A stretch of DNA of 35,505 nt from CAJXWH01 sp964343365 (GTDB lineage Bacteria > Pseudomonadota > Gammaproteobacteria > Arenicellales > UBA868). Both the position numbers and the translations under genes were made by a program. The notes below the pieces were generated by a model, which was not told the DNA's origin, made no database searches, and was given only the letters and a program-made list of their open reading frames with translations. The first letter of the stretch is position 1; each line of letters opens with the position of its first letter. Shown here in pieces: positions 8,281 through 15,076 of this stretch. The stretch is taken from assembly GCA_964343365.1 (NCBI GenBank), contig CAYFJI010000009.1:1-35505 (forward strand). Direction: 5' to 3'.

Positions 8281-8790
8281 ATGAAAAAGCCGTTCGTTGC
8301 TGTTTTGATGGGCTCAGACTCTGATCTTGCCACAGTACAACACACTCTGGATATATTAGACACACTAGAAATACCATGGGAATCAAAAATTACATCAGCC
8401 CATAGAACGCCAGAAGATACGCGCAATTTCGTAATTGATGCCGAAAATCGAGGCTGCGCGGTATTTATTGCAGCAGCTGGTCTCGCAGCCCATCTAGCTG
8501 GCGCGGTAGCAGCTCTTACGATTCGACCCGTTATCGGTATTCCCCTAGACGCCGGGCCACTTAGTGGATGGGACTCTCTGCTTTCAACAGTACAAATGCC
8601 CGGCGGCATTCCTGTAGCGTGTGTTGCAACCGGAAAACCGGGCGCTGTGAATGCCGCATGGCTCTCAGCTCAAATACTAGCCATTGAAGATCAGGCATTA
8701 AACCAGCGACTAACCATGTCCAGGAAAGAAAATGTGGAAAAAGTTCGACAAAAAAACAATGCTCTTCAAGCAAAACTACTAGAAAAGTAA
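8281..8790 (+). CDS. purE: N5-carboxyaminoimidazole ribonucleotide mutase (class I PurE)
   Basis: PurE moves the carboxyl group of N5-CAIR to give CAIR in purine synthesis. The 169 residues contain GSDSDLATVQ, the SAHRTPED loop, AAAGLAAHLAGAVAALT and GWDSLLSTVQMPGGIPVA. These are the class I patterns, where SAHRTP and the GxAAHL loop bind substrate. In most relatives the loop reads AGAGGAAHLPG; here it reads AAAGLAAHLAG, a mild change. Class I enzymes normally need PurK to make N5-CAIR, and purK often lies next to purE; here the next gene is tsaC instead. purK may lie elsewhere in the genome. Confidence 0.95.
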   Translation: MKKPFVAVLMGSDSDLATVQHTLDILDTLEIPWESKITSAHRTPEDTRNFVIDAENRGCAVFIAAAGLAAHLAGAVAALTIRPVIGIPLDAGPLSGWDSLLSTVQMPGGIPVACVATGKPGAVNAAWLSAQILAIEDQALNQRLTMSRKENVEKVRQKNNALQAKLLEK

Positions 8791-8791
8791 T

Positions 8792-9349
8792 TTGAATACA
8801 GGAACATTTGGCCTAGCCACTCAGATACTGAAAGGTTGCGGGGTAATAGCATACCCGACTGAATACTGCTATGGTTTAGGTTGCGACCCCTTGAATCGAC
8901 TTGCCGTCGAACGTATTTTACAGATGAAAAAACGCAATTGGTCAAAAGGTTTGATAGTAATAGCATCTGATTTACGACAATTATCCGGCCTAATTGATTT
9001 AAAAAAGGGTAATTTCTTAGATGAAGCCATATCTTCGTGGCCAGGCCCATATACTTGGGTTTTCCCAGCGCGGCCGCGAGCTCCAAAATGGATTTGTGGA
9101 ACTCATAATACCTTAGCTGTGCGGATCCCTGATCATCCCATAGCTCTGCAACTCTGTAGGAATTTCCGATCCGCGATTGTGTCTACTAGCGCTAATAGAT
9201 CTGGTAAGCCGCCATTAAGAACTCATCATCAAACTACTGTCGAATTTGAACATGAAGTTGATTTTATTCTTAATGGTTCAGTAGGTAGAAGAGGTGCTCC
9301 AACTACGATCCGCGACGTTATTTCAGGTCAATTAATACGTGGTGCTTAG
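8792..9349 (+). CDS. tsaC: Threonylcarbamoyl-AMP synthase (TsaC/Sua5/YrdC family)
   Basis: TsaC makes threonylcarbamoyl-AMP from threonine, bicarbonate and ATP for the t6A37 modification of tRNAs reading ANN codons. The 185 residues match short TsaC proteins. The family signature VIAYPTEYCYGLGCDP is at residues 17-32, followed by the KKRNWSKGLIVIA segment that binds ATP and carbonate, and VSTSANRSGKPP near the C-terminus. It starts with TTG one base after the purE stop, so it is probably translated with purE. It lacks the C-terminal Sua5 domain. Non-modification members of the family (YciO type) exist, but the length and motifs favour TsaC. Confidence 0.9.
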   Translation: MNTGTFGLATQILKGCGVIAYPTEYCYGLGCDPLNRLAVERILQMKKRNWSKGLIVIASDLRQLSGLIDLKKGNFLDEAISSWPGPYTWVFPARPRAPKWICGTHNTLAVRIPDHPIALQLCRNFRSAIVSTSANRSGKPPLRTHHQTTVEFEHEVDFILNGSVGRRGAPTTIRDVISGQLIRGA

Positions 9350-9551
9350 AAAATCAACATGCCTTGCTGTAAAGATTTTGGGGTAACGTAAAAAATTAAT
9401 TTCTGTAAACGCAACTAACCAAAAATATCAGGAGCTGCGCGGACTTCATAACCATAGTCCATTAAAATTTTTTTAAAGCGTGAATATGTTTAATGAATCG
9501 AAATTCTCACAAAATAGATTAGTCAGGGTAGCATCACCTGACAAATATTAA

Positions 9552-9619
9552 TTTGGCTCGACTGCTATATTCTTTTCTACTCTGGCTTTTGCTGCCACTA
9601 ATTTTGGCTCGACTGCTAT
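9552..9619 (+). repeat. 17-base direct repeat at the waaA start
   Basis: TTTGGCTCGACTGCTAT occurs at 9552-9568 and again at 9603-9619. The copies are 51 bases apart, so both are in the same frame and both encode LARLL after a TTG codon. The first includes the proposed waaA start. The second could in principle serve as an internal start, giving a protein without the membrane segment. Confidence 0.75.
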
Positions 9620-10836
9620 GGCGTTCGCGAAAAAATCCGAAATATCGGTTCAACTGGTTTCAAAGATTTGGTCGCGTTAGAGAGGTCGGAAATTCTTATG
9701 ATATCTGGATTCATGCGGTTTCCCTCGGTGAAGCAAACGCTTCTGTTCCACTCATACAAAAATTGATTCAAAAATACCCCGATCTTCGTATTTTTGTCAC
9801 TACGATGACCCCAACAGGCCTAGAGAGGATAAAAGAAATTTTCGGAAATCATGTTGGCTATTCATATGCACCTTATGATTACTCATTTGCCATAAGCAAA
9901 TTTATGTCTCGCGTAAAGCCAAAAATTCTCATCCTCATAGAGACCGAAATTTGGCCTAATATGATTGACTTTTGTAAAAAGGCTGATGTTCCTGTTGTTA
10001 TGTTAAACATGCGTTTGTCCTCAACTTCAACAAAAAATTATCAGCGAATTGCATGGTTAACCAAAAAAACACTACTTCAAATTACTAGTTTTGGCGTTCA
10101 ATCAGAAAAACATTGTGAGAGATTGGCTACTCTAGGGGTTAAACGATCCTCGATACACCGAACAGGCAGCATGAAATTCGAAATGAAATTAGCCGCCGGA
10201 GTCCACGAAATAGCGGAAGCGGTGCGCCAAGATTGGGGGCATGATCGACTAGTAATAATAGCCGGCAGCACCCATGAAGGCGAGGAAACTTTGTTAGCAA
10301 CTATTTTTCATGAACTCAAAAGGATGCACCAAGAGTTACTTTTAGTGATTGCACCACGTCATCCAGAGCGATTTGATGGGGTTTGTCGTCTGCTGGAACG
10401 AAATAAATTTCAATTATTGCGTAGAACTGAACAACACGGAGCACTACCGCCAACTGTCGATATCTTAGTCGCTGACACACTAGGGGAACTTTCGGTTTTG
10501 TACGCAGCTGCAGACATTGCAATTGTAGGCGGGAGCTTTATTTCTGGATTAGGTGGACATAATATTCTTGAGCCATGTTCTGTAGGAGTACCAGTCATTT
10601 TTGGTCCGTTTATGCCTAATTTTGAAGAAATTAGCGCGCTGACAGTTGAAGCTAATGCAGGCATTCAAGTTCAGAATGCAGAGGGATTACGGACAATATT
10701 GTCCAAGCTTTTAATTGATCCTAATCTTCGGTCATCTATGGGTGACTATGGAGTAGAAATGATAAATAAAAACAGTGGCGCCACCGAACTATCATTGAGG
10801 ATACTTGAACCAATACTAGATAATTTACGCGAATAA
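9553..10836 (+). CDS. waaA: 3-deoxy-D-manno-octulosonic acid (Kdo) transferase
   Basis: WaaA (KdtA) adds Kdo to lipid IVA, the first step of the LPS inner core, at the inner face of the cytoplasmic membrane. The 427-residue protein begins with TTG and a membrane anchor (residues 4-21), followed by the basic segment RSRKNPKYRFNWFQRFG, which is arranged as in E. coli WaaA. Next comes WIHAVSLGEANAS with the catalytic glutamate, then LIETEIWPNMI and VGGSFISGLGGHNILEP in the GT-B C-terminal domain. The membrane anchor supports the first TTG over the one at 9604. No clear ribosome binding site was seen. About 200 bases separate it from tsaC, so it probably has its own promoter; none could be assigned. 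Confidence 0.95.
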   Translation: MARLLYSFLLWLLLPLILARLLWRSRKNPKYRFNWFQRFGRVREVGNSYDIWIHAVSLGEANASVPLIQKLIQKYPDLRIFVTTMTPTGLERIKEIFGNHVGYSYAPYDYSFAISKFMSRVKPKILILIETEIWPNMIDFCKKADVPVVMLNMRLSSTSTKNYQRIAWLTKKTLLQITSFGVQSEKHCERLATLGVKRSSIHRTGSMKFEMKLAAGVHEIAEAVRQDWGHDRLVIIAGSTHEGEETLLATIFHELKRMHQELLLVIAPRHPERFDGVCRLLERNKFQLLRRTEQHGALPPTVDILVADTLGELSVLYAAADIAIVGGSFISGLGGHNILEPCSVGVPVIFGPFMPNFEEISALTVEANAGIQVQNAEGLRTILSKLLIDPNLRSSMGDYGVEMINKNSGATELSLRILEPILDNLRE

Positions 10837-11172
10837 GGACGTTGGTGTTTTCATGTTCACACTTTTCAAAACCTTTGTTTAAGGATATTATTTTACAAAA
10901 AACACCTCTTTAGCAAAATATAGTTCTCCTCTCGTAAAAAAAGAAAATTTCTAAAAACTTGACATTTTATTGCGCGTGGTTATAGTTCGCGCTTAGGACG
11001 TAATCTTCGATTTATTTACCAAAGTAAATTTTGTTTTGATACTACTTATCTGATTCTTTTATTTTCCTAATCACATAACAAAGTAAACGATAATTTTGTA
11101 TGGTAATGATTTGAAGGTTATGTTAGTAAGTCTGTCTAGTGGTATTCCAATTCAAGAAGAGGAGAAACACAC
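10837..11172. other. Intergenic region with leader of the histone-like gene
   Basis: These 336 bases contain no gene. They hold the promoter of the following gene at 10959-10986 and an AT-rich 5' leader of about 180 bases. A long-range inverted repeat (GGTGTTTT at 10844-10851 and AAAACACC at 10899-10906) lies after waaA but has a 47-base loop and is probably not meaningful. Confidence 0.5.
10959..10986 (+). promoter_or_regulatory. Strong sigma70 promoter of the histone-like gene
   Basis: A perfect -35 box TTGACA at 10959-10964 is followed after 16 bases by a -10 box TATAGT at 10981-10986. Transcription should start near 10993, about 180 bases before the ATG at 11173. It is the best promoter match in the window, which fits an abundant DNA-binding protein. 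Confidence 0.7.
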
Positions 11173-11588
11173 ATGGCGGCAAAGAAGAAAGCAGCAAAGA
11201 AGAAAGTAGCTAAGAAAGTTACGAAGAAGAAAGTAGCTAAGAAAGCTACGAAGAANNNNNNNNNNNNNNNNNNNNNNNNNNNNNNNNNNNNNNNNNNNNN
11301 NNNNNNNNNNNNNNNNNNNNNNNNNNNNNNNNNNNNNNNNNNNNNNNNNNNNNNNAGAAAGTAGCTAAGAAAGTTACGAAGAAGAAAGTAGCTAAGAAAG
11401 CTACGAAGAAGAAAGTAGCTAAGAAAGCTACGAAGAAGAAAGTAGCTAAGAAAAAAGTAGCTAAGAAAAAAGTAGCTAAGAAAGCAGCAAAGAAGAAAGT
11501 AGCTAAGAAGAAAGTAGCTAAGAAGAAAGTAGCTAAGAAGAAAGTAGCTAAGAAAGCTACGAAGAAAAAAGCGGCTCGCAGAAGATAG
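11173..11588 (+). CDS. Lysine-repeat histone H1-like protein, interrupted by an assembly gap
   Basis: The product is almost entirely repeats of KKKVAKK, KKATKKK and KKVTKKK, ending AARRR. Such lysine-alanine tails are known from bacterial histone H1-like proteins (chlamydial Hc1/Hc2 type, Bordetella BpH1, Pseudomonas AlgP) and bind DNA without a folded domain. An AGGAG site lies at 11160-11164, 8 bases before the ATG. One hundred N (11256-11355) break the gene, and with exactly 100 bases the frame does not continue: the gap as written leads to an early TAG. The downstream frame is nonetheless open to TAG at 11586-11588 with the same repeats. The 55 bases on each side of the gap are identical; joining them restores the frame and gives 86 residues. 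The true repeat number remains unknown. A role in nucleoid compaction or gene regulation is inferred from composition only. Confidence 0.85.
11201..11255 (+). repeat. 55-base direct repeat, copy before the gap
   Basis: These 55 bases are identical to 11356-11410 on the other side of the run of N. Smaller repeats within it encode the KKKVAKK and KKATKKK units. The perfect match up to both gap edges looks like a shared assembly k-mer and not a biological duplication. Confidence 0.9.
11256..11355. other. Scaffold gap of exactly 100 N
   Basis: One hundred ambiguous bases lie inside a low-complexity coding repeat. A round number such as 100 is usually a placeholder for unknown length. To keep the flanking frames in phase the true length must be 2 modulo 3, and 100 is not; an overlap of 55 bases (length -55) does satisfy this. 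Confidence 0.95.
11356..11410 (+). repeat. 55-base direct repeat, copy after the gap
   Basis: Exact copy of 11201-11255, starting at the first base after the N run. See that entry for interpretation. Confidence 0.9.
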
Positions 11589-11604
11589 CTATTTGCTATC
11601 TTCT
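11580..11604 (+). other. Hairpin spanning the stop codon of the histone-like gene
   Basis: AGAAGATAGC at 11580-11589 and GCTATCTTCT at 11595-11604 form a perfect 10-base-pair stem with a 5-base loop. The stop codon TAG (11586-11588) lies in the 5' arm. It has no T run, so it is unlikely to terminate by itself. It may protect the mRNA end or slow ribosomes at termination; both ideas are inference. Confidence 0.6.
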
Positions 11605-11632
11605 AGAAACGCGGTTAGTAGTAATTCAAAAG

Positions 11633-11657
11633 GGCGACGGTCAAACGTCGCCTTTTT
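11633..11657. terminator. Bidirectional intrinsic terminator
   Basis: GGCGACG at 11633-11639 pairs with CGTCGCC at 11646-11652 around a 6-base loop, followed by TTTTT. On the minus strand the same stem is followed by CTTTT. It therefore suits both the histone-like gene and the convergent aroE, whose stop is at 11689. Confidence 0.85.
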
Positions 11658-11688
11658 CCTTTCTACCAACGATAATAAAGCTTATTTT

Positions 11689-12528
11689 TTATCGTAAAGA
11701 TCGAATAACTGGTAATGTATCAGGACGCTTTTGATGCCATAATTCAAAAGAAGCGGCGGCCTGTTCTACTAACATACCCAGCCCATCTATAGCTTGGCCA
11801 ACTCCGTTAGCGCGCGCCCAGTTCATAAAAGGAGTTTCTTTATCTCCATACATCATGTCATAAGCTAACGACTCTTTTGAGAAAATTGTATTTGGAAGAT
11901 GCAAATTTTCTCCAGTCAAACTAGTTGAAGTACCATTAACAATGATGTCGAATTTTTTTCCATGAAGCTGATGAAAACTAGAGGCATTAATTGAGCCGGC
12001 CCATGAAAAAGAATTGGCGAGTGAAACAGCTTTATCGAAAGTGCGATTCGCGATTACCAATGACTCTGGTTTAGCAGAAAGTAATGGTCCTAATATTCCT
12101 CGTACTGCCCCTCCTGCCCCAATAATTAATAATCTAGAATCTCTAATCTCTCTATTAAGATTGCTTTCGAGATCATTTACTAGGCCAATTCCGTCTGTAT
12201 TATCACCAAAAATAATGTCATTTGGATCAAAACGAACCGTATTGACAGCGCGAGCGATCTGGGCGTTAAGACTGAGATGATCGGACAATGCATAAACCTT
12301 CTGCTTGAAGGGAATAGTAACATTCAGCCCTAGAAATCCCCCCGCTTGCATGTTTCTAATTGCTTGTTCTAAGCCGCCAGAATCTATATGAATAGCCGTA
12401 TAATCCAGCTCTATACCTGCTTGCTCACCAAACATCCTATGTATTTCTGGCGATTTACTGTGTGAAACTGGATTGCCAATAACTGCAAACCTTGGTTTAC
12501 GATGAGAAAATTCAAAAATATCTGTCAT
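11689..12528 (-). CDS. aroE: Shikimate dehydrogenase
   Basis: AroE reduces 3-dehydroshikimate to shikimate with NADPH. From the ATG at 12528 the protein has 279 residues, normal for the family; a TTG one codon upstream is also open. Signatures are VIGNPVSHSKSPEIH (substrate binding) near the N-terminus, LNVTIPFKQKVYAL with the catalytic lysine, GDNTDGIGL with the catalytic aspartate, and the nucleotide loop LIIGAGGAVRGIL. It stands alone on the minus strand, convergent to the histone-like gene, and shares its terminator. No clear ribosome binding site was seen. aroQ of the same pathway is at 826-1281. Confidence 0.96.
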   Translation of the reverse strand: MTDIFEFSHRKPRFAVIGNPVSHSKSPEIHRMFGEQAGIELDYTAIHIDSGGLEQAIRNMQAGGFLGLNVTIPFKQKVYALSDHLSLNAQIARAVNTVRFDPNDIIFGDNTDGIGLVNDLESNLNREIRDSRLLIIGAGGAVRGILGPLLSAKPESLVIANRTFDKAVSLANSFSWAGSINASSFHQLHGKKFDIIVNGTSTSLTGENLHLPNTIFSKESLAYDMMYGDKETPFMNWARANGVGQAIDGLGMLVEQAAASFELWHQKRPDTLPVIRSLR

Positions 12529-12684
12529 CAATGAAATATCTAAAATAAATCTTCTATTCGAATTTCGAGAAAACGAAATCCTCTATTATCTGAATGGATG
12601 CACTCGAAAAACTAGGTGTTGTAAAATCATTCAATCCGATTAGTGCTAATTATTTTCACAACCACATAATCAAAAAATCTATAA

Positions 12685-13431
12685 CTAACGAGCTGTGTAG
12701 CCTGCATCGACCGGCACGATAGCTCCGGTAATATAGCTCGCAGCGTCTGAAACGAGAAATACTACAACGTTAGCAATTTCTTCGGGTTCTGCTAACCTTT
12801 TCATAGGTATAGTTCTATGAGCTAACTCTTCTAATTCAGCTAATGTTGGTGGATTGAGGCGACCTGAAGAAAGCATGGGTGTATTAACTTCTCCTGGGGC
12901 AACTGCGTTGATTCTGATCCCATCACCTACATGATCAAGAGCCATTGCTTTTGTGATCTGATGCACTGCTCCTTTGCTAGCACAATATGCCAAAACTCCC
13001 GGCGAAGCAATGTCACCCCAAATAGATCCGAAATTTACAATACACCCAAAACTTTTTTTCTTCATAAACTTGATAGCGGCTCGGGACATAAAAAAGACTC
13101 CGTCTACATTGATTGCAAAAATTCGACGCCACTCATCATCTGTCGTACGCTGCGCATCAGCTCTTAAAATTACTCCAGCACAATTTACCAGTATGTCAAT
13201 GCTACCCCTATTTTCTACAATTTGATCCATTACTGTATTACAGAAACTTGAATCCGAAACATCTCCAACGAAAGCAGGAGCGCCTGTCTCATTTTCTATA
13301 ATGGCGGCAGCTTTTTCATCTATATCAACCACAAACACGTTGCATCCCTCTGTAATGAGAGCTCGGGCAGTAGCAGCACCCATACCGGACCCACCACCAG
13401 TGACAACCGCATTTTTTCCCGATAGTGTCAT
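12685..13431 (-). CDS. Short-chain dehydrogenase/reductase (SDR), first of a pair
   Basis: Classical SDR of 248 residues from the ATG at 13431; a TTG one codon upstream is possible. Visible are the cofactor loop TGGGSGMGAATA, an acidic residue after the second strand (VVDIDEKA) that suggests preference for NAD(H), the NCAG motif, the active-site pair YCASK and the IRINAVAPGEVNTPM segment. The C-terminus (YITGAIVPVDAGYTAR) is typical of the family. Its ATG overlaps the stop codon of the gene before it by one base (TGATG), so the two are probably translated together. SDRs act on many alcohols and ketones; the substrate cannot be read from the sequence. Confidence 0.9.
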   Translation of the reverse strand: MTLSGKNAVVTGGGSGMGAATARALITEGCNVFVVDIDEKAAAIIENETGAPAFVGDVSDSSFCNTVMDQIVENRGSIDILVNCAGVILRADAQRTTDDEWRRIFAINVDGVFFMSRAAIKFMKKKSFGCIVNFGSIWGDIASPGVLAYCASKGAVHQITKAMALDHVGDGIRINAVAPGEVNTPMLSSGRLNPPTLAELEELAHRTIPMKRLAEPEEIANVVVFLVSDAASYITGAIVPVDAGYTAR

Positions 13432-14174
13432 CAAAATTTGATCTCGGTAAAAGTTGATCCACCATATGTTTGTTCTGTCGGCTGTATTTCAATCCTATTA
13501 ATGTTAACGTGCCAGGGGGCCGCTAAAGCATGAACAACTGAAGCAGCAATATCTTTACTACTAAGTTCGGTAATCCCAGAGGTTTTCAATCTATTGGCCT
13601 CATTTGGATCATCAACAGCCTTATCATAAAACTCGGTCTGAACCCGACCTGGACAAATCTCAGTCACCCTAATGCCCGTACCTTGGAGCTCTAAGCGAAG
13701 ATTCATTGAAAACATATGAAGCGCAGCCTTTGATGCGCCGTATATAGCTGCGGACAAGGGATAGATTCCTGCCATAGAGCCAATATTGACGATGTGGCCA
13801 GAATTCTTTTTTTTCATAGTTGGCAATACAGATCGTACTCCATGGATGACGCTACGAATGTTTGTATCAACAGTAGTATCGATATCATCAGGGTCAGCTA
13901 GCTCTGTTGATCCAAAACCTCTGCCAACTCCAGCGTTATTGATCAAAACATCAATGTCGAGAGACGTCATGAGATGTGTAAGTGACTTTGTATTACGCAC
14001 ATCAAGCACATGAGTTACACAGTCTTTGAGCTCGGCTAAACGCTCTGATCGCCGAGAAATTGCGTGAACTTCTAGCCCACACCGACTTAGCTCGTTAGCT
14101 ATTGCGGCCCCTATGCCACTTGACGCACCTGTAACAGCAGCAATTTTGTAATCATTCAATCTCAAAAAATTCAC
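13431..14174 (-). CDS. Short-chain dehydrogenase/reductase (SDR), second of a pair
   Basis: Classical SDR of about 247 residues starting at GTG 14174. A TTG three codons later follows an AGGTGA site and may be the true start. Signatures are VTGASSGIGAAIA, the basic stretch ISRRSERL after the second strand, which suggests NADP(H), the NNAGVGRG motif, YGASK at the active site and EICPGRVQTEF. It resembles YdfG-type 3-hydroxy acid dehydrogenases more than its partner does. The apparent difference in cofactor between the two overlapping genes could allow a paired oxidation and reduction, but this is inference. Substrate unknown. Confidence 0.9.
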   Translation of the reverse strand: MNFLRLNDYKIAAVTGASSGIGAAIANELSRCGLEVHAISRRSERLAELKDCVTHVLDVRNTKSLTHLMTSLDIDVLINNAGVGRGFGSTELADPDDIDTTVDTNIRSVIHGVRSVLPTMKKKNSGHIVNIGSMAGIYPLSAAIYGASKAALHMFSMNLRLELQGTGIRVTEICPGRVQTEFYDKAVDDPNEANRLKTSGITELSSKDIAASVVHALAAPWHVNINRIEIQPTEQTYGGSTFTEIKF

Positions 14175-14273
14175 CTAAATAGTAAAAAGTTACTTTTGCA
14201 AGCTAACATCTTAGCGCATCTGAAATACTTTTAAGATCTATAAAGATATCCAGATTTATCTTATAGTATTAGT

Positions 14274-14306
14274 GTATATGAAATTCCGAAGGGATATTTC
14301 GTATAC
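14274..14306 (+). other. Long imperfect hairpin, 14 base pairs
   Basis: GTATATGAAAT at 14274-14284 pairs with ATTTCGTATAC at 14296-14306 (10 Watson-Crick pairs and one T-G). The stem continues with TCC/GGA around a GAAG loop, leaving one bulged T at 14295. It has no T run after it. It could be an operator for a dimeric regulator, part of a small RNA or the relic of a repeat element; no second copy was noticed in the window. Confidence 0.6.
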
Positions 14307-14485
14307 AAGGCGTTACAATGCTTAGAATATGCCATTAAATTCAAAAATCAAAAATAACTTTTACCTCAAAATGCTTCTATTTCCAAAAATTTTTAGTCAG
14401 TATAGAGAATTCCGAACCAAAACAATGTTTCACGTGTTCTGTGACAGAATCTAGATCACTAATAATCTAGAAAAACTAAGAAGAC

Positions 14486-14509
14486 ATAGGTTATTTAGAC
14501 CTATCTTTT
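14486..14509 (+). terminator. Weak possible terminator hairpin
   Basis: ATAGGT at 14486-14491 pairs with ACCTAT at 14499-14504, followed by CTTTT. The stem has only 6 pairs and is AT-rich. No gene upstream on this strand needs it, so it would only make sense for an unannotated small transcript. Confidence 0.25.
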
Positions 14510-14596
14510 ACTAAATCACTTATAAAACAGCATCTAGACATTGCTGAAACAGCCTCTTCATTCTAGAATGTACCCAAAATTATTCATTTTTTGTCG

Positions 14597-15031
14597 ATGG
14601 GCCTCTCTAAAAATATTGCAATCGTAGTCGCAGCTTTCCATCATCAGCATACTGAAGCAATGCTCGAAATTGCTGCCCTAACAGCTTCAAATTTAGGCTT
14701 AACAATTGCCGAAACAGTAAGGGTGCCCGGCTCAATAGAAACACCGTTGGCCCTACGTCGCGTTTTGGCCAAACAGTCGATTGACGGTGCAATAGTGCTT
14801 GGGGTAATTGAAAAAGGACAAACATCTCATGGCTTAGTAATAGGGTCTGCCGTAATGAATGCCATATTGGATCTTCAGGTAAGTATGAATAAACCGATCG
14901 GTACAGGTATACTTGGACCAGAAATTAAATGTGATCAAATTGAAGAGCGGTTACGGCCATATGCAAAACATGCGGTCGAAGCTGTAAATGATATGCTTAA
15001 GCTGAAAGATGATCCGTCGAATTTTATTTGA
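14597..15031 (+). CDS. ribH: 6,7-dimethyl-8-ribityllumazine synthase-like protein
   Basis: RibH condenses a ribitylamino-pyrimidinedione with dihydroxybutanone phosphate in riboflavin synthesis. From the ATG at 14597 the protein has 144 residues (a TTG two codons upstream is possible). It keeps VPGSIETPLAL, DGAIVLGVIEKGQTSHGL with the histidine of the active site, and a C-terminal helix with ERLRPYAKHAVEAV. The usual proteobacterial strand before the last helix, FGVLT, is replaced by GTGILGPE, which from memory recalls archaeal and some alphaproteobacterial forms. No other riboflavin genes (ribBA, ribD, ribE) or nusB are beside it. ilvE follows after 45 bases. Lumazine synthase is the best call, but a related function cannot be excluded. 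Confidence 0.82.
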   Translation: MGLSKNIAIVVAAFHHQHTEAMLEIAALTASNLGLTIAETVRVPGSIETPLALRRVLAKQSIDGAIVLGVIEKGQTSHGLVIGSAVMNAILDLQVSMNKPIGTGILGPEIKCDQIEERLRPYAKHAVEAVNDMLKLKDDPSNFI

Positions 15032-15076
15032 AATTAAACCAATTTTTATAACAAATACCTTTTTAGAGAGTTAATG

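Larger units (their letters stand above)
14175..14596. other. Gene-free divergent region between SDR pair and ribH
   Basis: About 420 bases without a believable gene. It contains a strong hairpin at 14274-14306, four TCTAGA palindromes (14450, 14466, 14533, 14562), and a small hairpin followed by TTTT at 14486-14509. I looked for an FMN riboswitch, which would fit a riboflavin gene, and did not find its conserved parts. Confidence 0.55.

Noticed and set aside
11173..11588. Regular repeats that might be read as a CRISPR array
   Set aside because: The units are in-frame codons for KKKVAKK and KKATKKK without unique spacers; it is a coding low-complexity region.
12562..12579. ATTTCG/CGAAAT hairpin upstream of aroE
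   Set aside because: Only 6 pairs in AT-rich sequence; no clear function.
14175..14596. FMN riboswitch upstream of ribH
   Set aside because: The conserved AGGGGCGGGG and GCCCGCGA-type blocks are absent.
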